DNA from: Oscillospiraceae bacterium
GTDB lineage: Bacteria; Bacillota; Clostridia; Oscillospirales; Ruminococcaceae
DNA length: 53,672 nt
Assembly (NCBI GenBank): GCA_022800935.1
Contig: JAAWRH010000030.1
Span: 1 to 53,672, forward strand
Direction: 5' to 3'
Below are positions 8,929-18,212 of this stretch, piece by piece. A program made the position numbers and the translations under genes. Below the pieces are notes generated by a model. That model was given only the letters and a program-made list of their open reading frames with translations. It was not told the DNA's origin and searched no databases. The first letter of the stretch is position 1. The number at the start of each line of letters is the position of its first letter.

Positions 8929-8966
8929 AAAGCCCGGAGCCCGCAAATATGCGGTTTCCGGGCTTT
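8929..8966. terminator. Bidirectional terminator between mscS and the esterase operon
   Basis: A 10-bp outer stem (8929-8938 with 8957-8966) and a short inner stem (8941-8944 with 8951-8954). On the minus strand it is followed by six T (8926-8931 as A on plus), strong for ending the esterase operon; the plus-strand T tract is shorter. Confidence 0.8.
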
Positions 8967-9096
8967 AGTAAAGACGGCTGCTTTTTCTCAGTTAGTTTCC
9001 CCTTAAGATTTTACAAAATTCACCAATTTTATGGGCAGCTTACTATATCAGACGCTTTTGTAGGTGCAGCGGAGTTCGTTTATAGATTTAACAAAT

Positions 9097-10599
9097 TCAG
9101 CTCCTTCTCATTGCCAACAGCTCTTGTTCCAAACGGAACAAAAGAGTATCGTCTTCCAGGCACTGCATCTGTACCTTTTGGTCCAGCACCATTGTTTTCT
9201 TATGGGTTTCCGAAAATGGCGTCCATTCCGGCAGGCCGTCGCCGTTTGGATTGCCGGTTTTGGCAAAGTTGCTCCAATAGGAAACCATCATCTTGGACAG
9301 TTCTTTGTCAGCCGTGCCCATTGGCCTCCAGCAGCGCCCCAGTGTGCCAAAGATATACCAAAGCTCGCTGGAATGGAAAGCCCCCAGTTCATCGCCGGGC
9401 AGCTGCCGCGCAAAATAATATAGGTACATATCTCTGCGTTTGTTCTTCTGCTGGCAGATTGCCCATCCGTGCTGGGAGGCCAGGTTTCTGTATCTGCCAA
9501 AATCAGTGATCCGTTCAGCGGCCTCCCCATCGGTTTGCGGGCCGGCAAGCTCCCCATAGATGAGGCCCAGCACAGGCTCAAGCATTGCGGACCGCTCACG
9601 GAAATTTTTCAGGGTGACACCCGGCGCGGGTCCCTTTCCGCCCTCGTTGTGGGTGGAACCCAGCATGTAATCAATATCCTGATAATCCCCGTCCAGAATA
9701 CAGCAGCTCAGGGGTTTTGGCAGCACATAGCCGTCGCAGCAGATGTTGAATACGCCGGAATTCATCTCATTGTCCGGGAACAGCATACGGTGCAGCTGAA
9801 GTCCCGGTACGGCGCGCATCTTCTCCAGAGTGTCAAGGCCCAGTGCCTGTAAGCGTTGCTGGGCTTCTTCTCCAATGGAGGCGGCTGTCATGGTGTCACG
9901 GGGGACAAACGCCCCGCCCGCCGACTGCACAATGGCTCGGCGCAGTAATCCCTTTGACAGCGGACTCACACAGATGCAGTGGGTGGAGCGCCCTCCGGCA
10001 GATTGACCGAACACAGTGATGTTATCCGGGTCTCCGCCAAAGGCCGCAATATTCTCCCGCACCCATTTCAGGGCGGCTATCTGATCCATGACGCCATAGT
10101 TTCCGGATGTACCGGTTTCGCTCTCTGCGCTGAGAAGAGGATGGGCCATAAAGCCATACACACCCAGCCTGTAATTGAATGTGACCAGAATCACCCCTTT
10201 TTGGCATAAAGCCTGACCGTCGAATTCAGGTTCGGAACCGTGGCCCCAATTAGCGCCGCCGCCGTGAATCCAGAACATAACCGGCAATTTTTCGCCGGGC
10301 TGGCGGGCCGGGGTCCAGACATTCAGATATAAGCAGTCCTCGCTCATCTCCGGGTATTCCGGAAAGAATTCTTTTTGAGCCATAGATCCCTTCGGAAACT
10401 TGGACTGGATGGCGATGGGGGAGAATGTGTCGCATCTGCGGACAGAGCTCCACGGAGCAGGGGGCTGAGGCGCTTTCCAGCGCAACGGCCCGACAGGCGG
10501 CGCTGCGTATGGAATGCCGCGGAATACGGTAATTTCCCGGTCTTCACAGGCAATCCCTGAAACAATTCCCTGTTTTACTTTCGCAGTTGTCATTGCCAT
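9097..10599 (-). CDS. Type B carboxylesterase (para-nitrobenzyl esterase family)
   Basis: About 500 residues, the usual length. The alpha/beta-hydrolase features are the FRGIPYAAPP start signature, the oxyanion IHGGG (about 111-115), the nucleophile elbow GQSAGG with Ser at about 200, an acidic residue in STHNEG and a His in AFHSSELWY. No signal peptide is seen, so it is probably cytosolic. It is last in a glycan transporter operon, so removing acyl or methyl esters from imported oligosaccharides is a reasonable inference. The frame opens at a GTG at 10674, but AGAGG abuts it; ATG 10599 with GGGGAGCGG upstream is preferred. Confidence 0.92.
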   Translation of the reverse strand: MAMTTAKVKQGIVSGIACEDREITVFRGIPYAAPPVGPLRWKAPQPPAPWSSVRRCDTFSPIAIQSKFPKGSMAQKEFFPEYPEMSEDCLYLNVWTPARQPGEKLPVMFWIHGGGANWGHGSEPEFDGQALCQKGVILVTFNYRLGVYGFMAHPLLSAESETGTSGNYGVMDQIAALKWVRENIAAFGGDPDNITVFGQSAGGRSTHCICVSPLSKGLLRRAIVQSAGGAFVPRDTMTAASIGEEAQQRLQALGLDTLEKMRAVPGLQLHRMLFPDNEMNSGVFNICCDGYVLPKPLSCCILDGDYQDIDYMLGSTHNEGGKGPAPGVTLKNFRERSAMLEPVLGLIYGELAGPQTDGEAAERITDFGRYRNLASQHGWAICQQKNKRRDMYLYYFARQLPGDELGAFHSSELWYIFGTLGRCWRPMGTADKELSKMMVSYWSNFAKTGNPNGDGLPEWTPFSETHKKTMVLDQKVQMQCLEDDTLLFRLEQELLAMRRS

Positions 10600-10679
10600 A
10601 ATGTATGTCCGCTCCCCAAAAGCAGGGGGACATCTGCCTGCCTGTTCACTGGCTTCAGGGAAGCGGACCTCCACCTCCT

Positions 10680-12308
10680 CTATTTCATGCTGTTTAACTC
10701 GTCAAGCACTGGCTGAATCAGGGGCATTTTGCTCTCCACCCATTCCTTCCAGTTCTGCTCCAGGTCGCCGTCCTTGACAACCAGCTGCGCGTATTCGTTG
10801 GCGTAATTAAAGTTCACCTTTTGCTTGGAGGGGGAGTCGAAGAAGTACTCCTGCCAGTCGTTTTTCAGAATGCTGTCGCCGCTGCTCAGGGACACCTTTG
10901 TTTTATAGTCGTTCCAGATGCTGTCTCTGAACTGCTGCGGAATGGTGGGGTTCACCATGCTGTAGTTGTCCGCCATCATATACATGTTGCAGAAAAGCGG
11001 ATCCTGGGAGGGATACTTCTCCTTCATTGGGGTATCGTTGAGAGGTACAATCTCGTTATTGGCTCCCCGCTCCCAGTCTACCCCTTCAAAGCCCGCGTTG
11101 ATGAGCAACTGACCTTCCTCCGTTGTAGAATAATCCACCATATCCATAAAGCGCTCAAATTTTTCTTGGCTGATGTCGGGAGAGAAAATAAGGTTGTCGC
11201 CAAAATTTTTTACCTCAACATCATGGTACACTCCCTGATTGTCCAGCACAATGGTCATCTGAACCGCGTCATTTGGATCGGTTCCGATATTGGAGCTGAA
11301 CTTGTTGAAGTTGGTGTAACGCAGGCTGCAAGTTCCCCCGCAGTTGACCACTCCAGCCTGTCCGCTTACCCAAAAGGCGTCACGGGACTCAGAGCCCTTG
11401 TAGCTGAAAAACTCCGGATTCATCAGCCCCTCGCGGAACGCGGCCTGGTAGGCTTTCAGCGCCTCCAGCGTTTCGGGGTCGGCACCGCCCCACTGGTATT
11501 GACCATTGGCATCCTTGTAAAAGCCCTCAGCCCGCGCATTTTGGGTACGGATGAATAGGCGCAGAGCTTCGGTGTTGTTGGTGGAGATGGGAATCAGCTT
11601 GTCGCCGAGGCCACCGGGGTCCTGGGCCTTGATCAGCCGGGCGTATTCGAGAATTTCGTCTACTGTATAAGTATCCTTAACGGGGAAGTTCACCGCTTGG
11701 GCCCAGTCCTTGCGCAGGCAGGTCATATAATGCCAGACGATGGGGTCAGTGGCCATGTTGGTGGTAAATATGGGGCGGGGCAGGATATAAGTTCCGCCCA
11801 CTACCTTTTCCAGCTCATCCCCCAGCTTGGTGTATCCGTAGGCCGCCGCAGCGTTGGGCCAGCGTTGTTTCCAGTCATCCGGCAGACGGTACAGCAGCTC
11901 CTGTTCGATATAATTGAGCGCTTCGCCGTGATTATAGGTCCAAACCGCCACGTCCGGCATATCCCCGGAGTTGATCCAGATGCGCAGTTTATCCATATCG
12001 GTAAGGGCAGTTACTTCCCATTCCACATTGAACCGTTTGTTCCATTCCTGCGCCAAGGCATCGCTGTTAAAGTCAGAACCATACACCAAAGTCCAGGCCA
12101 CATTAAAGGTCAGATGCTCTGAGTAATCCTTTTCGGCGGGCCCGGCCTCAGAAGACGAAGCTGGGACAGAGGAAGATTCGGTAATACCGGTATTACCAGC
12201 ATTAGGCGATGAGGATGACGGCTGGCCGCTTTCTCCGGAGCAGGCAGCCAGGGTAAGAGCTATCAGTGCGGACAGCGTGGCCGCGGTATATTTATGGAGT
12301 GTATTCAT
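10680..12308 (-). CDS. Extracellular solute-binding lipoprotein (LplA/YtcQ type)
   Basis: 542 residues with a lipoprotein signal peptide (basic N-terminus, hydrophobic stretch, lipobox LTLAAC with Cys at about 23), then a Ser-rich linker and a large two-lobe substrate-binding domain, as in the 500-580 residue binding proteins of the LplABC/YtcQ-YteP-YtcP group for complex glycans. It would be anchored outside the membrane and deliver oligosaccharide to the two permeases encoded just upstream. The esterase gene follows after the stop. Its sugar cannot be named. Confidence 0.93.
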   Translation of the reverse strand: MNTLHKYTAATLSALIALTLAACSGESGQPSSSSPNAGNTGITESSSVPASSSEAGPAEKDYSEHLTFNVAWTLVYGSDFNSDALAQEWNKRFNVEWEVTALTDMDKLRIWINSGDMPDVAVWTYNHGEALNYIEQELLYRLPDDWKQRWPNAAAAYGYTKLGDELEKVVGGTYILPRPIFTTNMATDPIVWHYMTCLRKDWAQAVNFPVKDTYTVDEILEYARLIKAQDPGGLGDKLIPISTNNTEALRLFIRTQNARAEGFYKDANGQYQWGGADPETLEALKAYQAAFREGLMNPEFFSYKGSESRDAFWVSGQAGVVNCGGTCSLRYTNFNKFSSNIGTDPNDAVQMTIVLDNQGVYHDVEVKNFGDNLIFSPDISQEKFERFMDMVDYSTTEEGQLLINAGFEGVDWERGANNEIVPLNDTPMKEKYPSQDPLFCNMYMMADNYSMVNPTIPQQFRDSIWNDYKTKVSLSSGDSILKNDWQEYFFDSPSKQKVNFNYANEYAQLVVKDGDLEQNWKEWVESKMPLIQPVLDELNSMK

Positions 12309-12370
12309 TACTTATTTTCCTCCTGACTTTTTATTCGGGTAAAATCTGCTAAAAAGCGCAGTGTGTCAGA

Positions 12371-13243
12371 TTATGACTTAATCGCGCCGACCATAACTCC
12401 CTTTACAAAATGCTTTTGGAGTACCGGAAAAATGCACATTACAGGGACGATGGTCACTACCACAGCGGACATCTTCATCCCGTTGGAAAAAAGAGGGTCC
12501 TCTACGGAAGCCCCGCTGGTTTCCGCCTGGGCCAGTGTCTGCGCTTCCAGTATGATTTCTCGCAGGACCAGCTGCAGCGGCTTTAGGCTGGCCTTCCGTA
12601 GAAAAATCATGCCGTTGTACCATTCGTTCCAGCGGTCCACCGCGTAGAAAAGGGTGATTGTGGCCATAATGGGCATAGAGAGGGGCAGCACGATCCGCAG
12701 CAGGATATTCCACTCACCTGCACCGTCTAGCCGGGCAGACTCCATCAAGGACTCCGGCAGAGAGAGAAAGTAGCTGCGCATCAGGATAAGGTAGAAGGTA
12801 TTGACGCCGGTGGCCAGAACAACAGACCACAGGCTGTTGGTGAGTCCCAGTTCTTTGACCACCAGGTAGAGAGGGATGATTCCCCCGTTAAAGAGCATGG
12901 TCAGCAGCACCGCCCCCAACAGGAGTTTTTTAAAGGGAAACGCGGTACGGCTCAGTCCATACGCCATGCTGGTAGTCAAAAACAGGTTTACCGGCACCCC
13001 CAGCACCAGGATTTTCAGCGTTGTGCCAAAACCTGTCAGAATACGGCCGTCCCGGAACAGATAGCGGTAGGATTCCAGCGACGGCGTTTTGGGAAACATC
13101 ATCAGCGGCCGCAGCATATACTCCTTTTGGGTTGCGAAAGAGATTACCACCACATTCCAGAAGGGTAGAATAATGGAGAGGGCGAAGATAACGAGAAATG
13201 CCGTTATAACGGCGTCCAACAGTTCAAAGCGCTTTGATTTCAT
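12371..13243 (-). CDS. Carbohydrate ABC transporter permease (LplC/YtcP type)
   Basis: About 290 residues with six predicted membrane helices and the permease EAA-type loop in the order ESARLDGAGEWN, which contacts the ATPase. The C-terminus has the KGVMVGAIKS ending common in this permease type. The frame is open to 13285, but ATG 13243 with AGGAGG upstream gives the usual N-terminus MKSKRFELL. Second permease of the operon, 67 bases after the first. Confidence 0.93.
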   Translation of the reverse strand: MKSKRFELLDAVITAFLVIFALSIILPFWNVVVISFATQKEYMLRPLMMFPKTPSLESYRYLFRDGRILTGFGTTLKILVLGVPVNLFLTTSMAYGLSRTAFPFKKLLLGAVLLTMLFNGGIIPLYLVVKELGLTNSLWSVVLATGVNTFYLILMRSYFLSLPESLMESARLDGAGEWNILLRIVLPLSMPIMATITLFYAVDRWNEWYNGMIFLRKASLKPLQLVLREIILEAQTLAQAETSGASVEDPLFSNGMKMSAVVVTIVPVMCIFPVLQKHFVKGVMVGAIKS

Positions 13244-13309
13244 TGATACCTGGAAACCTCCTGTTCCGCCGGCTGATTGCGGCATGAATTGTGGGAAGGT
13301 GCGGTGTTA

Positions 13310-14272
13310 TCAGGCAAACAGCCCATCTCCGCCCATCATTTTTGCTCCCCGATCCGCCATGATCAACAGAATCATATTGATGATGGAACGGAAGAGGCTG
13401 ACAGCCATTGAGAATCCGAAGTCCGGCGCTGACTGGAAGGTGATTCTGTAGATGTACATATCCAATGTTTCCGCCACGCTCTGTACCGCGGGGTTGGACA
13501 GATTGAACACCTGGTCAAAGCCCTGGGTCATAAGCCGCCCTGACGCTAGGATGAACATCACAACGATTGTTGGCGCGATGTTGGGCAGGGTGATGTAAAA
13601 AATTTTCCGGAGCCGCGACGCTCCGTCAATTTCGGCGGCCTCATACTGCTCCAGGTCGATGCCGGTAATCGCCGCCATATAGATGATGGCGTTCCATCCC
13701 GCTCCCTTCCAACTGGCGGTGATATAGAGCAGCGGCTGAAAAAAGAGCTCGGAGCCCAAAAAGCTGAACTTCTCCATTCCAAACACGGCCATCAGGTTGT
13801 TGACCAGACCGTCGTGGGCCAGTACATTGGTCAAAACGCCGGAAAGGACAATCCAGGAGAGAAAATGCGGGAAGGTAAATACGCTCTGCAAGATCTTTTT
13901 GGATCGGCCCAGCCGCACCTCGTTAATCATAACCGCAAGCAGCACAGGAAAGGGAAACTCAAAAACCATGCGTCCGATGTTGATAAACAGGGTGCGCCAG
14001 ACGGAATCCATGAATGCCGGGTCGCGAAACACAAATCGGAAATTTTCCAGCCCGACCCACGGGCTTGCCCAGATGCCCAGGTTTGCCTTGTATGTTTTAA
14101 AGGCAAGGGACAAGCCGCCCATGGGCAGGTAAGTAAAGACGATATACCACAGAAGTCCCGGAAGGATAAGGGTGTAAACCATCCTGTTTTTCCAAACCGC
14201 TGTTTTCAGCAGGCTTAACCGGCTGCCTAGCGTCTTCCCCCCGCTTCCTGCGCCGGATTTTACACGGTTCAT
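13310..14272 (-). CDS. Carbohydrate ABC transporter permease (LplB/YteP type)
   Basis: 320 residues, six membrane helices, EAA loop as EAAEIDGASRLR. It is first in the operon permease-permease-binding protein-esterase. A TATAAT-like -10 is seen upstream on the minus strand at 14323-14328. No ATPase gene is present in the operon; in this transporter class a shared MsmX-like ATPase encoded elsewhere is normal. Confidence 0.93.
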   Translation of the reverse strand: MNRVKSGAGSGGKTLGSRLSLLKTAVWKNRMVYTLILPGLLWYIVFTYLPMGGLSLAFKTYKANLGIWASPWVGLENFRFVFRDPAFMDSVWRTLFINIGRMVFEFPFPVLLAVMINEVRLGRSKKILQSVFTFPHFLSWIVLSGVLTNVLAHDGLVNNLMAVFGMEKFSFLGSELFFQPLLYITASWKGAGWNAIIYMAAITGIDLEQYEAAEIDGASRLRKIFYITLPNIAPTIVVMFILASGRLMTQGFDQVFNLSNPAVQSVAETLDMYIYRITFQSAPDFGFSMAVSLFRSIINMILLIMADRGAKMMGGDGLFA

Positions 14273-14525
14273 TATGAAATATCTCCCCCTATTCTGAGTG
14301 GAATTGCCGCTACCCTAATGGTATTATAGACAGTTTTCATACGCAAAGCATAGTATTATTTCACGGAAAAAATAGGACATTCACAGGTTTTTTGTCTGTT
14401 TTGCTGGAATCTATCCCTCTTTTGGGATATACTTAAAGGGGGATACAGATAGTGAAAAAACATATACTTTGTAAAAGTTACCGGTGTTGGGCACAGCAAA
14501 GCCGTTCGGCGAAAGGAGGGTCCAT
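14273..14525. promoter_or_regulatory. Divergent control region between the esterase operon and the sensor kinase
   Basis: 250 bases without a gene. It holds a minus-strand TATAAT (14323-14328) for the permease operon, and an AAAGGAGGG ribosome site at 14513-14521 for the kinase. I see no convincing plus-strand -35/-10 pair, nor a clear operator. Confidence 0.5.
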
Positions 14526-16331
14526 ATGCTGAAATTTGATGTCAACTCACTCAAGCAGCGCCTGCATTTGACCGTGCTGCTGTCCATCGTTTTTATATTG
14601 ACCAGCATCTCCGCCACATATTACAGCGATTGGCTTTCTATCAAGAAAGACGTCTATGATTCCTTTGATTCCCTTTCCACCCAGATGGAAACCCAGCTGC
14701 AAAATAATCTCCACGGCATAGGGGAGCTGGCAAAGGAGATTGCCTTTACCGACTATGTGCAGACCTATCTGTTTACCCAGGACCCCGTAGAGTGTATTGA
14801 GGCCATGGACAGGGCCTTCGATACTGTAGAGCGCATCAAGGAGAGGGGAGACAACATCCACAGCGTATTTCTATTAACCCGAACGCCGCGCCACCTGTAC
14901 ACAAACCCCAGCGACCGCAAACTGCTTGCAATGCTCAACAGCGCACGGGAGCAGTATGGACTGCTTTCCGATATCTCCCTGAAAAAGCCATTTTATTCTA
15001 AATTTTTTTATCTCCCGGATGAGATAACCGGCGAGCTAAATCCCTATTTCTTTTACTTTATGCCAGTTTACAATATCAAGCCGGGAGAAATGTCCAAGGT
15101 CAACCAGGGACTCTGCGTAATCTGCTGCGATATGCAGTCGCTGGTGAACGCCATCACAATGGAAAATACAGCCAGCGCTATAGTAGCCACTTATATGGAT
15201 GAGCCTGTTGCTTCCACCCGGACTCTTACCCAGGCGGAGACCGCCGCGCTGCCCAAAATAAGCGGCTGGAACGAACAAAACATCCAAGGCGTCCGGTATC
15301 TGACAAGCGTGGCTTTGACCCCGGAGCTGGACTGGAAAATCGTCGCGCTGACACCGGTGCAGGCGATTATGCGGGAAGCGCTGGCAGTCAGAAATACTCG
15401 CCTCGGGCTTTTGGTTCTGGGGGGGGCGGCGCTGTACGCCTTTATCTTCTGGATTACCCATTCCGTTACTCAGCCGGTCAACGAAATGGTCTCCGAACTG
15501 CTTCAGATCGACAGCAGCAGCCTACAGCAGCGGATCAAAATGCCAAAGTTGTCGGAAATACGCGTTCTGGCCGGGAGCATCAACGATATGCTGGCCCGAA
15601 TCGAGTCAATGACCCAGAAGGAAATTGCCGCCCAGCAGCGGCTGTTTCAGGCGGTTGTGGCTCAAAAGCAGGCTGAGCTGATGTTCTACCGCAGCCAGAT
15701 TAATCCTCATTTTCTGTTTAACGCCTTTGAAACCATATGCGGCATGGCCCAGTACAGCGGCGTCCCCGACCTGGAGGAGGCCACCTATGCACTGTCTGGT
15801 CTGTTCCGTTACGCCATGAATGCAAAGACAAACGTCACTGTGGCGGAGGAGGTAGAAAACGCGGCCAGTTACTTTTCTGTTATGTCCATCCGCTGGCCCG
15901 GACGGTTTCGGCTTTCCACCTGCATCGACCTGGACATTGCCCAGCGCGTCATCCCCTCCATGATTCTCCAGCCCCTAGCTGAAAACGCCTTTAAGCACGG
16001 GTTCAAGGACAAAAAGAAAACCGGCCGCTTGTCGATACAGGGCCGGTTGGAGGACGGATATATTTTGATTAAAGTTACAGATAACGGTCAGGGGATCAGC
16101 GCAGAACGCCTGCGGGAGCTCAACGGGGAAATGGTTTGTCCCGATGAAAGCCGCACGCGCATTGGACTGATAAACATTGCCCACCGGCTGCGGCTTTTGT
16201 ACGGCGGCAGGGCCTCTATCCGCATAGAGGCGAAGCTCCATCGCTATACCAGCGTTGTCATTTCCATCCCGGCGGACGCGCTGCCGGAAATCAGCCCTTC
16301 CGGGTCTGTTTCCGATACTGCTCCGGCGTAA
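14526..16331 (+). CDS. YesM-type membrane sensor histidine kinase
   Basis: 601 residues. Membrane helices at about 12-33 and 288-312 flank an extracytoplasmic sensor domain of about 250 residues, followed by a HAMP-like linker, the His_kinase (PF06580) motif NPHFLFNAF with the phospho-acceptor His near 394, and a HATPase domain (LAENAFKHG N-box near 484, DNGQGIS G1 box). YesM/YesN pairs control glycan transport operons, and a transporter operon starts divergently next to it. ATG 14526 has a near-perfect AAAGGAGGG. Its last 41 bases overlap the 3' end of the convergent regulator remnant. Confidence 0.95.
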   Translation: MLKFDVNSLKQRLHLTVLLSIVFILTSISATYYSDWLSIKKDVYDSFDSLSTQMETQLQNNLHGIGELAKEIAFTDYVQTYLFTQDPVECIEAMDRAFDTVERIKERGDNIHSVFLLTRTPRHLYTNPSDRKLLAMLNSAREQYGLLSDISLKKPFYSKFFYLPDEITGELNPYFFYFMPVYNIKPGEMSKVNQGLCVICCDMQSLVNAITMENTASAIVATYMDEPVASTRTLTQAETAALPKISGWNEQNIQGVRYLTSVALTPELDWKIVALTPVQAIMREALAVRNTRLGLLVLGGAALYAFIFWITHSVTQPVNEMVSELLQIDSSSLQQRIKMPKLSEIRVLAGSINDMLARIESMTQKEIAAQQRLFQAVVAQKQAELMFYRSQINPHFLFNAFETICGMAQYSGVPDLEEATYALSGLFRYAMNAKTNVTVAEEVENAASYFSVMSIRWPGRFRLSTCIDLDIAQRVIPSMILQPLAENAFKHGFKDKKKTGRLSIQGRLEDGYILIKVTDNGQGISAERLRELNGEMVCPDESRTRIGLINIAHRLRLLYGGRASIRIEAKLHRYTSVVISIPADALPEISPSGSVSDTAPA

Positions 16332-17121
16332 GTCCACAGCTCCTTTTGAACACCTTGCCAAAGTAGCCGTAGTCTTGATAGCCGCAGGCTCCGGCGATCT
16401 CCTTCACATTGGCATTGGTGCCGGACAACAGCTCCATCGCCTTGTTCAAGCGCAGATTTTTTACATACTGGTTGACGCTGATCCCAACAAAGCGCTTAAA
16501 CAGCTCTCCAAAATAGGATTCTGAAATATAATACTGCGCCGCCAGTTCCTTTATGGTAAATTGCGCCGCCAAATTGTTCCCCAGGTAATACTGCGCGGCT
16601 GAAACGATGGGATGACCGGCAAAACGTACCGTGCAGGACTGAGAAACCTGGGCCTCATGAATCATTCTGTCAATAGCGGTAAACTCCTTGTGAACCATGC
16701 TGATCCCCACATCGGAAGGAGGAACGGAAAATGGCTCCGCAGACAACGCAGCCATCCTGTCCTCCAGGGAAATCAACACCGAAAAGGGAATTCCGGCAAT
16801 TTCCACTGGCTGGCATATCCAGCCGGGCTGTTTTTTCGCAGGAATTTCAGACTTTTTGGAAACGGCGGCGTAACAGTTCTCATATAGCCGCACCTTTTCC
16901 AACAGACGTCTGGTTTCCGGATCGTTGGTACGCCCAAGGTCAATGGACGGCCGAGAGGACCTGTGCGCTTTCAGCTTGGTCAGAAGCCGCTGTACCGCAT
17001 CCCGCACCTCGTCCCGGTCCAGGGGCTTGAACAGATAGTGGCAGGCGTCATGGATAATGGCCTCGCGGGCCGCTTCAAAGTCGCTGTAGGCGCTGACGAT
17101 GACAAACTCAATGTATGTTAT
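16291..17121 (-). pseudogene. YesN-type AraC response regulator, 5'-truncated
   Basis: The C-terminal half is intact: two AraC helix-turn-helix units (FTIKELAAQYYISESYF..., NVKEIAGACGYQDYGYF...) ending YRKQTRKG. The N-terminus starts abruptly in the middle of a receiver domain: strand EFVIVSAYSDFEAA and the conserved Lys in LFKPLDRDE are present, but the first two thirds, including the phosphorylated Asp, are missing. The sequence joins directly to the stop of the Gfo/Idh/MocA gene (17128-17130) in the same frame, with no ATG; the first usual start is a GTG at 17007 without a ribosome site. Most likely inactivated by deletion. It lies convergent to the YesM-type kinase. Confidence 0.85.
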
Positions 17122-17127
17122 GAAGCA

Positions 17128-18159
17128 TCACATATATCTCTTTAAAAAAGCCTGGACATCCACCGCTTTTCCAGTGTTTACACTTTCCACAGCGGCAAAC
17201 AAAAAGGCACAGCACTGCATGTTGTCCTCCAGCTGCGTAACCGGGGCCTTTCCGCCGTCCAGCCATTCCATAAACTGGCGCACAATCAGGGCATGGTCCC
17301 AATAGGGACTGCTGCAAAGGGGAATGTCCGCCGCCGTCGGGAAAGGATATCCTCTGTGGTTTTGCAGGGTCACTCTTCTGTTGTCTGCGACAATGGTGCC
17401 ATCGGCGCATTCCGCCCGGAGATATTCGTCGCTCCACTTGTTTAGGGTGGTGGCGTTGCCAAAGGATTCCTCAAACTGCACGCGGACGCCGTTTTCCATT
17501 ATCGCCTGGACCATGCCTGCACCGCCGGAGGAGCCGTCATCCGCTGTAAAATTCCAGCAGTCGGCAAAGACGGTCTTTGCGTTGCAGCTGCAAATCCCCC
17601 TGGCAGTATCCAGATTATGCACCAGTCCGTGTATCAGCAGGGAAGCCGGCTGCTGCATTATCCTGTCGGGTACGTCGCTTCGCTTCATGGTCAGGCGGCT
17701 GATCAGGTAATTCAGCTTTCCATAGTTCCCGCTTTGCACCATCTGCTCCACGGTTTGTTTTTCAACCTCGAAGCGGTGGCTCATGGTAACTGCCAGCTTC
17801 CGCCCAGCTACCTTTACCTTGTGATAGATGCGGACGCAGCCCTCCATGGTATCCGCCAAGGGCTTTTCACATACAATATCCAGTCCATGGGCAATTGCCG
17901 CGTCAATGATTTCCTCATGAAATTGAGGTGGAACTACCACCACCGCAAAATCGGCAGGGTGGCGGTCCATGGCCTCGTTGACGTCCGTGTAGCACGCCTC
18001 CGGAGAGAGCTTTAAATACTCCACGGCGTTTTGGTGGACATCGGGGTTTATGTCAACCGCCGCCACAGGTTCCGCGATATCCGCGATTTTGGGATAAATC
18101 CCCTTGCACCAGTAGCGGCCAAAGCCTCCGGTTCCTACCTGAATGTATCGTTTTGCCAT
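17128..18159 (-). CDS. Gfo/Idh/MocA family oxidoreductase
   Basis: 343 residues. The N-terminal Rossmann domain has VGTGGFGRYW, and the family EKP motif is in DIVCEKPLADTMEG. Family members oxidise or reduce sugars and sugar acids with NAD(P). It is the last gene of the large glycan operon, so processing of a monosaccharide released by GH36/GH105 is the likely role. The TTG at 18168 lies against the GGGAGGA motif, while ATG 18159 is 9 bases from it and is preferred. Ends exactly where the truncated YesN gene begins. Confidence 0.92.
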   Translation of the reverse strand: MAKRYIQVGTGGFGRYWCKGIYPKIADIAEPVAAVDINPDVHQNAVEYLKLSPEACYTDVNEAMDRHPADFAVVVVPPQFHEEIIDAAIAHGLDIVCEKPLADTMEGCVRIYHKVKVAGRKLAVTMSHRFEVEKQTVEQMVQSGNYGKLNYLISRLTMKRSDVPDRIMQQPASLLIHGLVHNLDTARGICSCNAKTVFADCWNFTADDGSSGGAGMVQAIMENGVRVQFEESFGNATTLNKWSDEYLRAECADGTIVADNRRVTLQNHRGYPFPTAADIPLCSSPYWDHALIVRQFMEWLDGGKAPVTQLEDNMQCCAFLFAAVESVNTGKAVDVQAFLKRYM

Positions 18160-18212
18160 ATCAGCCAATCCTCCCGTAAAGTTTATTCTGAAAGGGTTCC
18201 CCTGCTGTCCTC

